From: CAZCGA01 sp964498075
GTDB taxonomy: Bacteria; Desulfobacterota; Binatia; HRBIN30
Assembly (NCBI GenBank): GCA_964498075.1
Contig: CAZCGA010000176.1
Span: 1 to 11,135 of the forward strand
Reading direction: 5' to 3'
DNA length: 11,135 bases
Shown here: positions 6,795-11,135 of the stretch, one piece after another
Layout of the letters: every line of letters starts with the position of its first letter
Position numbering within the stretch: the first letter of the stretch is position 1
The notes under the pieces: generated by a model
Database searches by the model: none
The model's input: only the letters and a program-made list of their open reading frames with translations
What the model was told of the DNA's origin: nothing
Program-made: the position numbers and the translations under genes

Positions 6795-7166
6795 TCAGAG
6801 TGCTCGTCCGGCGGCGATCCCGGCGATAACCGCCCCCATGCCGACGAGCAAGCTGCCGAAGGCGTTGGTGGCCGCCAGCAACCAACTGCCGTTCTCGATG
6901 AGCCGCAGCGTTTCGTAGGTCCACGTCGAGAACGTGGTGTACGCTCCGACAAAGCCGATCGCGGCCGTCAGGCGCACTACGGGCGAGAGCACGTGCCCTT
7001 CCAAGGTGCCCATGATGAGGCCGAGGATGAAGCTGCCCGTGATGTTGATGAGGAATGTGCCGTAGGGAAATGTGGTCCCGAAACGCGCGGCGACCCACAG
7101 GCCGAGGAAGTAGCGCGCGTTCGCGCCGACGAAGCCACCCAAGCCCACCCACAGCGCCTCCTTCAT
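6795..7166 (-). CDS. crcB: Fluoride efflux channel CrcB/Fluc
   Basis: 123 residues, the normal size of Fluc channel subunits, with four hydrophobic segments. Diagnostic motifs are GGFVGANARYFLG (residues 10-22), GTFLINITGSFILGL (36-50, with the pore asparagine N41) and GFVGAYTTFSTWTYET (71-86, the GxxTTFST motif with the pore phenylalanine F79). A single gene implies a dual-topology homodimer that lets fluoride leak out of the cytoplasm down its gradient. Its ATG 7166 overlaps the stop of the DUF190-CBS gene (ATGA), so translation is probably coupled to that first gene. Expression should rise with fluoride through the riboswitch upstream of the operon. Identification is firm. Confidence 0.96.
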   Translation of the reverse strand: MKEALWVGLGGFVGANARYFLGLWVAARFGTTFPYGTFLINITGSFILGLIMGTLEGHVLSPVVRLTAAIGFVGAYTTFSTWTYETLRLIENGSWLLAATNAFGSLLVGMGAVIAGIAAGRAL

Positions 7167-8446
7167 GTCGTCTCCGTGGCTTCGGCGAGGTCGAGCGAGG
7201 CGGCGAGCAGCGCCGGCCGTGAGACGATGCCGATCAGGCGGCCGTCTGCGTCGACCACCGGGAGGCGTTTTACGTGCCGCTCAACGGTGAGGGTGAGCGC
7301 GTCGATGACCGAGGTGGTGTCGCGCACGGTGACCACCGGCGTCGTCATCACATCGGCGGCGCGCTGCCCGTAAGCCCGTTGCACTTGCCGCTGCGCCTCT
7401 CTGTTCCAGCGGCTGCGCAGCATCGTCAGCAAACCAGGGCGTTGATCCGGATCGATGCGGGCGACCAGGTCGGTGTCGGTGACGATGCCGGCGAGCTTGC
7501 CGCCGGCGTCCAGCACGAGCACCCGTTTGACGTCGGAATCGAGCAGCTTGCCCACCACGGCCGCCAGCGGCGCGGTCTCCGCGACGGTCGGTATCTGCGG
7601 CTCCATGATCTCGGCGACGGTGCGGTGCTCTTGGGGGAGCGTGCCCGCGTGCGGCGCCGTGCGGTGCGTGTAGCCGCTGGCAATGCTGCGCAGCACATCG
7701 AGGCGGCCGAGGACACCGATCAGCCGCCCCGCCTCGTCCACGACGGGCAACCGCTTGAGCCGGCGCGTGTGCATGACGTGCGCCGCTTCCCGGAGCGACG
7801 CCGTCGCGCTCACCGTCACCGCGGGTGCCGTCATCACGTCACGGACGGTGCCGATCTCCTGCTTCCGCTTGGCGAGAGCGGCGCGGACCAGTTCTGCGCC
7901 GATGACCTTGTGCACGCTGACGCTCAAGCGCGTCGCGCCGGCGCTCAGCATGTCGGTGTCGCTGATCACGCCCACGACGCGACCGCTGCCGTCGACGACC
8001 GGCAGCGCCATGTAGTCGCGGGCCATCAGGCGTTCGACGACCTCGGTGATCGGCGTGTCCGGCGTCACCGCTTCCGGGTCGGGACTCATCACGTCCTTCA
8101 CCCGCAGGTCCGGAAGCCCGCCGCGGAAGGCCGCCGAGTGGAAGTAGATCTCCGTATCCTCGACGATGATGAGACCGCCGCTGAGCATCGCCGCAACCTC
8201 GGGCAGCACCCGCTCGATTGTCTCGGCCGCATCGACTACGGTGATGACCACGGGCAGGTCGACCGACAGCGTGAGGATGTTCGCGGTCTTGATCTGTGAG
8301 TGGGCGCCGAAGCCGGCGATGCCGCGCGTCACCGTGGCGCCGGCACAGCCTGCCGTCTTCAGGTGTTCGAGGATAGCCATGTAGAGCGGCCGGTGGCGCC
8401 ACTGGTCGCTCTCGCCGGTGAAGATGGTCATTCGCTTCCCGCGCAT
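7163..8446 (-). CDS. DUF190 domain fused to four CBS domains
   Basis: 427 residues. Residues 5-103 form a DUF190 domain (PF02641): MTIFTGESDQWRHRPLYMAI, the RGIAGFGAHSQIKT block, and VVITVVDAAETIERVLPEV, a PII-like fold. Four CBS domains follow at about 115-170, 200-254, 276-331 and 362-416; each has the DVM/EIM start and a GxxxGxxxxxD-type end (VVGVISDTDML, LIGVLGRLDVL, LAGIVTDTDLV, LIGIVSRPALL). They would pair into two Bateman modules that bind adenine nucleotides. DUF190 genes are well known neighbours of crcB, so a regulatory or accessory role for the channel is likely, but no activity is established. The start ATG 8446 has GGAG 5 bp upstream. This is the first main gene after the fluoride riboswitch and overlaps crcB by 4 bases. 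Confidence 0.93.
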   Translation of the reverse strand: MRGKRMTIFTGESDQWRHRPLYMAILEHLKTAGCAGATVTRGIAGFGAHSQIKTANILTLSVDLPVVITVVDAAETIERVLPEVAAMLSGGLIIVEDTEIYFHSAAFRGGLPDLRVKDVMSPDPEAVTPDTPITEVVERLMARDYMALPVVDGSGRVVGVISDTDMLSAGATRLSVSVHKVIGAELVRAALAKRKQEIGTVRDVMTAPAVTVSATASLREAAHVMHTRRLKRLPVVDEAGRLIGVLGRLDVLRSIASGYTHRTAPHAGTLPQEHRTVAEIMEPQIPTVAETAPLAAVVGKLLDSDVKRVLVLDAGGKLAGIVTDTDLVARIDPDQRPGLLTMLRSRWNREAQRQVQRAYGQRAADVMTTPVVTVRDTTSVIDALTLTVERHVKRLPVVDADGRLIGIVSRPALLAASLDLAEATETT

Positions 8447-8467
8447 ACGCTCTCCGTCGGCCAGTCG

Positions 8468-8545
8468 TCAGAACGAGCCGGCGGCGGACGCCCTTGAGTG
8501 GCGCTCAGGGACCGACACGTCGTGAGTGAGTTTTGAACGGTGCAC
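8468..8545 (-). CDS. Possible 25-codon leader peptide within the riboswitch leader
   Basis: A GTG at 8545 lies 5 bp after AGGAGG (8556-8551), one of the best Shine-Dalgarno sequences in the window, and opens a frame of 25 codons (begins MHRSKLTHD) ending at TGA 8470-8468. The main gene starts 21 bases further on. The product is polar and matches nothing I know. Part of the ribosome site (GGT) and the GT of the start codon fall in or beside the 9-bp hairpin of the expression platform, so translation of this peptide could be what the riboswitch controls. It may equally be a chance frame; the strength and spacing of the Shine-Dalgarno are the only arguments. Confidence 0.3.
   Translation of the reverse strand: MHRSKLTHDVSVPERHSRASAAGSF
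8491..8510 (-). other. Secondary hairpin in the operon leader
   Basis: In the transcript CCCUGAG (8510-8504) can pair with CUCAAGGG (8498-8491) with one bulged A, loop CGCCA. It lies inside the possible leader frame and about 45 bases before the DUF190-CBS start. No U-rich run follows, so it does not look like an intrinsic terminator; it may insulate the downstream ribosome site or be incidental. Confidence 0.35.
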
Positions 8546-8620
8546 CCCTACCTCCTATTCTGTCTTGGTAGGGGTCATCAACCCTGGTGGGTGGTTATGC
8601 GGCGAACCCCATCGCCGATT
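8543..8620 (-). promoter_or_regulatory. Fluoride riboswitch (crcB motif) with expression platform
   Basis: Minus-strand RNA from 8620 contains GGCGAUGGGGUUCGCCG, then AUAACC, a short hairpin, and UUGAUGACCCCUACC, which is the fluoride aptamer consensus. P1 is CGGCG (8617-8613) with CGCCG (8604-8600). The P1 loop GGGGU (8610-8606) can form the pseudoknot with ACCCC (8575-8571). P2 is ACCC (8592-8589) with GGGU (8584-8581). Downstream, GGUAGGGGU (8552-8544) is perfectly complementary to ACCCCUACC (8575-8567), a 9-bp hairpin that cannot coexist with the pseudoknot. Fluoride binding would thus free the AGGAGGU at 8556-8550. No U-tract follows, so translational or Rho-dependent control is more likely than an intrinsic terminator. 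The downstream crcB and DUF190 genes confirm the assignment. Confidence 0.9.
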
Positions 8621-8629
8621 TGCCGTCGA

Positions 8630-8658
8630 AGTGTAAGCGCAGCCCTGGTACCAGTCAA
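8630..8658 (-). promoter_or_regulatory. Promoter of the fluoride operon
   Basis: On the minus strand TTGACT (8658-8653, five of six consensus bases), a 17-bp spacer and TACACT (8635-8630, four of six) form a good sigma70-type promoter. The expected transcription start, near 8622-8624, falls just before the first aptamer base, exactly where a riboswitch leader should begin. The -35 box contains the TGA stop (8657-8655) of the upstream ATPase gene. Confidence 0.78.
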
Positions 8659-9505
8659 CTCGGGGTCCGGAACCGTGCGGTCCATCCCTGCGGCCGACCC
8701 AGGCCGAGAGCCGACGTGCGCGCATCAAAGTCCACTACATTCCACTGTACGGCACCGTTGCGCTGATATTCGGGACGCACGGCGAGGCGGAGGAGCGCAT
8801 GCAGACGCCCCGGGTTGCCCGCGGCGCGCTGCGCCAGCTCACGCAGGTCGACATCCCGCAGCGACCGGCCGAGGGTTGCGGCGACGCCGTGCGCCAAATG
8901 CTGCGCCACGAGCGCCGGCAGCGGCGCGACCTCGAGGTGCTCGAACGCGGAGAGCAGCCACCTCGCCCGACCGGTGCTAGCCGCGCCGCGCGCCACCAGC
9001 ACCACCGGTGTGTTGTCGAGCCACACCTCCAGCAAGGCAGCGACCTTCGGGTCGGGCTGATCGGCATGGTCGAGTAGCAAACAGGCGGGCCGCCCCTGCA
9101 GGTTCTGATGCATCAGACGCGTCAGGTCGGGCAAGCGCTGGCGCGATACGAAGCGCCGCAGTCCACTCAACGAGGCGACCGTCGTGCGCCGCTCGATGTA
9201 TTCACTCCGCAGAGGGCCGCGATGCAGCAGGAGGTTCACCAACACGTGCGTGGCGATGCTGCGGCGCTTGCTGCTCTCGCCGCAGTAGAAGACCGGAACC
9301 CTGCACGGTCCGCGTCCCACTCGCCGTACACGGCGTGCAGGAGGGCCGTCTTGCCCACTCCGCTCGGGCCGCTGACGAAGACCGGGCGGCGCGCCTGGAT
9401 AAACGCCCGCAGGGTGGCGAGCTCTTGGTCTCGGCCAATCAGCGCCGGGCGGCTTGTCCGCAGGCGTTTGAGCGCCGCGCCGATTTGTAACGGAGACTGC
9501 GACAT
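8655..9505 (-). pseudogene. AAA/STAND-type ATPase gene with a single-base frameshift
   Basis: Two frames together encode one P-loop ATPase. The first (9505 to about 9299, 69 codons) gives a GRDQELATLRAFI lead-in and Walker A GPSGVGKT (residues 46-53). The second (about 9299 to 8655) continues VPVFYCGE, Walker B CLLLDHAD (142-149), a sensor-like PVVLVARG (167-174) and GNPGRL (230-235), a helical lid motif of AAA/STAND NTPases. Adding one base to the GGG at 9301-9299 restores a continuous protein of 283 residues; as written, the first frame would end with about 20 unrelated residues. This is either an assembly error or a real recent mutation. ATG 9505 has GGAG 5 bp upstream and follows the MFS stop by 27 bp. 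No effector domain is attached. Its role is unknown. Confidence 0.8.
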
Positions 9506-9532
9506 GAGCGCTCCAGCGAAGCTCCCGTCGGC

Positions 9533-10801
9533 TCACCTCACCCGTAAGATCAAACCGGCCCCGATCACGCTGAGCACGGCGGCGTAGAGGAAGCCGGCGG
9601 AAACCGAGACATGCGTCCACAACAGCCCAACTACAACGCTCGAAAACAAGTCGCCGACGCCATTGACGCTGCCGAGCACGCCGTAGCCGAGGCCGCGGGT
9701 CTCTGCCGGGAGCAGCTCCGCGGCGATCGCCCCTTCCAACGCGTCCTCGATGGCGATGAATACACCGGCGGCGGCGAAGAGGAGGAGCAGATAGGGCAGC
9801 GTTGAGATGGCGGACATGAAGCCCGCGAACGTGAGCGCCGCGAGAACGTAGCCGCCCGCCAGCAGCCCGCGCCTGCCGATGCGATCACCCAGCGCGCCGA
9901 TCGGGAAGGAGGCAGCGGCATAGAACACGTTGCGCACCGCGTAGAGTAGCGCGGCAAGCTGCGCCGCGTGGGCGATGCCGTGCGCCGGAGACAACACGTC
10001 GGTGGCGCGCAGGATGAGCAGCGTCGGTGCGAAGTCGGCGAGGCCGAAGACGAACACGCCCACGAGAAAGCGGCGGAACGGCCGCGGCAAACCGCGCACG
10101 CTGTGCCAGAACGCGAGGTCGTGGTTCGGCGCGCGGCGGCGCTCACGGACCATGACAGCAAAGGCCAGCGCCGCACCCAACCCTGGAATCAGGGTAAGTA
10201 AGAAGACGATGCGAAACGGCGTCGATGCATCGGTAAACCGGTCGTGCAGGAGTCCGATGACCGCGACGCCGAGCAGTGGCCCGATGATCGCCCCGAGGGT
10301 GTCGCCGGCGCGATGGAAGCCGAACGCCTTGCCGACGTGGGCGGGATCGACCGACTCCGCTAGCATGGCGTCACGCAGCGATCCGCGGACGCCGCGGCCA
10401 AACCAGCCGATCACCCGCGCGGCAAGCACCAGCGGCCAGCCGGCAGCCAAAGCGAAGATGCCGGTGGAGGCACCGGTGAGCGCATAGCCGCCGACGGTGA
10501 TCTTCTTGCGATGGCCGATGCGATCGCTCCACCAACCAGAGCCGAGCTTCGCGAAGCTGGAGACGGCGTCGGCAACGCCCTCGATTGCCCCAAGAGCCGC
10601 CGCCGCTGCGCCGATCGTGGCGAGGAACGCTGGTAACACCGCCGTGGCCATCTCGTGGCCGGCGTCGCTGAGCAGGCTGGTGAGTCCCATGCCGACGACG
10701 TTGCGGTTCAACCATGAAGACGCTGCGCCGGCGTCACCTGCGCCGTTGTTGTTCGGCTGAGCCACGGGGGATGGGTGCCCAGCCGTTTCGCGGCCGCTCA
10801 T
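9533..10801 (-). CDS. MFS transporter
   Basis: 422 residues, 12 predicted membrane segments after a hydrophilic N-terminal tail of about 30 residues. The major facilitator signature GxxxDRxGRRxx appears twice, as GWWSDRIGHRKK (residues 89-100) and GALGDRIGRRG between the sixth and later helices, as expected for the two halves. The segment GRGVRGSLRDAMLAE followed by AFGFHRAGDTLGAIIGPLLG (about 135-180) is typical of a COG0477 subgroup with no assigned substrate. The ATG 10801 overlaps the enolase stop as ATGA, so production is probably coupled to enolase. A later start would be possible, but the overlap favours this one. Position between enolase and the fluoride operon makes an ion or metabolite transport role in the same stress conceivable, by context only. 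Confidence 0.9.
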   Translation of the reverse strand: MSGRETAGHPSPVAQPNNNGAGDAGAASSWLNRNVVGMGLTSLLSDAGHEMATAVLPAFLATIGAAAAALGAIEGVADAVSSFAKLGSGWWSDRIGHRKKITVGGYALTGASTGIFALAAGWPLVLAARVIGWFGRGVRGSLRDAMLAESVDPAHVGKAFGFHRAGDTLGAIIGPLLGVAVIGLLHDRFTDASTPFRIVFLLTLIPGLGAALAFAVMVRERRRAPNHDLAFWHSVRGLPRPFRRFLVGVFVFGLADFAPTLLILRATDVLSPAHGIAHAAQLAALLYAVRNVFYAAASFPIGALGDRIGRRGLLAGGYVLAALTFAGFMSAISTLPYLLLLFAAAGVFIAIEDALEGAIAAELLPAETRGLGYGVLGSVNGVGDLFSSVVVGLLWTHVSVSAGFLYAAVLSVIGAGLILRVR

Positions 10802-11135
10802 GCGCCACCACCCTGGCGCCCTGCGAAGCGGGCGTCCGGTCCCAACTCCGCTTCGATGCGCATCAGACGGTTGTACTTCGCCGTGCGTTCACTGCGGCAC
10901 GGCGCGCCGGTTTTGATTTGCCCGGCGCTCGTCGCGACCGTGAAGTCAGCGAGAAAGGTATCCTCCGTCTCGCCGGAACGGTGCGACGCGAGCACGTGGT
11001 ACCCGGCCTGCTGCGCCACCTGGATCGCCTCGATGGTTTCCGTGACGGTGCCGATTTGATTGAGCTTGATCAGCACGCCGTTGGCCACGCCCTCGGCGAT
11101 ACCCTGGCGGATGATCGCCGGGTTGGTGACGAAGA
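10798..11135 (-). CDS. eno: Enolase, C-terminal part (5' end outside window)
   Basis: The frame enters from the right edge and gives the last 111 residues of enolase (2-phosphoglycerate to phosphoenolpyruvate, glycolysis). It begins FVTNPAIIRQGIAEGVANG. Conserved active-site blocks are VLIKLNQIGTVTET with the catalytic base lysine, SHRSGETEDTFLADF with the His-Arg-Ser phosphate-binding loop, and GQIKTGAPCRSERTAKYN with the second lysine. The C-terminus (RFAGRQGGGA) is ordinary. An internal ATG at 11088 is not the real start. Enolase is the classical intracellular target of fluoride, which binds the active site together with Mg2+ and phosphate, and eno is one of the genes reported behind fluoride riboswitches; whether this copy has its own aptamer lies outside the window. 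Its stop overlaps the MFS start by 4 bases. Confidence 0.97.
   Translation of the reverse strand, partial: FVTNPAIIRQGIAEGVANGVLIKLNQIGTVTETIEAIQVAQQAGYHVLASHRSGETEDTFLADFTVATSAGQIKTGAPCRSERTAKYNRLMRIEAELGPDARFAGRQGGGA

Noticed and set aside
7274..8299. 341-codon plus-strand frame opposite the DUF190-CBS gene
   Set aside because: Shadow of the repeated CBS coding pattern; low-complexity His/Arg/Asp protein with no start signal.
8544..8575. Classical intrinsic terminator in the riboswitch
   Set aside because: The 9-bp stem is sound but is followed by GCACCGUUCAAAAC with no run of U.
9295..9305. Programmed -1 frameshifting in the ATPase gene
   Set aside because: The site GCAGGGTTCCGG does not fit the X-XXY-YYZ slippery pattern and no clear stimulatory stem was seen; a one-base indel is simpler.

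Overview
The window is GC-rich, densely packed bacterial DNA. Gene content (luciferase-like oxidoreductase, TetR regulator, cyclase-family hydrolase, acyltransferase, many overlapping reading frames, GTG/TTG starts) suits an uncultured soil or sediment proteobacterium-like lineage. A Binatota/Desulfobacterota-type host is my guess; no marker here fixes the taxonomy. I see no tRNA, rRNA, CRISPR array or insertion sequence.

Left part (1-3523). A flavin-dependent luciferase-like monooxygenase, cut by the window edge, is read leftward. It diverges from a TetR-family regulator read rightward. Their 107-bp intergenic region holds back-to-back promoter-like boxes and a small palindrome. A membrane acyltransferase follows the TetR gene by 16 bp. 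Converging on it is a leftward cyclase-family hydrolase gene.

Centre (3559-8658, all minus strand). This is the highlight: a compact fluoride-responsive operon. A good promoter (TTGACT-17 bp-TACACT) is followed directly by a sequence matching the fluoride (crcB-type) riboswitch. Then come a DUF190 protein fused to four CBS domains, the CrcB/Fluc fluoride channel, a CPA-type cation:proton antiporter, a UspA protein, a DUF488 protein, a small lipoprotein and a CDP-alcohol phosphatidyltransferase. Most junctions overlap (ATGA or GTGA) or are only a few bases apart, so the genes are probably transcribed together and translationally coupled. The last gene may also have its own leaderless promoter. 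The riboswitch leader contains a 9-bp hairpin that is mutually exclusive with the aptamer pseudoknot. This hairpin covers a near-perfect Shine-Dalgarno belonging to a 25-codon leader reading frame, a possible unusual expression platform.

Right part (8655-11135, minus strand). The 3' end of enolase, the classical fluoride-sensitive glycolytic enzyme, overlaps an MFS transporter gene by ATGA. That gene is followed by an AAA/STAND-type ATPase gene carrying an apparent one-base deletion. The ATPase stop codon lies inside the -35 box of the riboswitch promoter, and I see no terminator between them.

Taken together, about 7.5 kb looks like a fluoride-stress island. It has an exporter (CrcB), a sensor RNA, the target enzyme (enolase), ion homeostasis (antiporter), nucleotide-sensing proteins (CBS, UspA) and several passengers not usually assigned to fluoride: the MFS protein, the ATPase, DUF488 and the lipoprotein.
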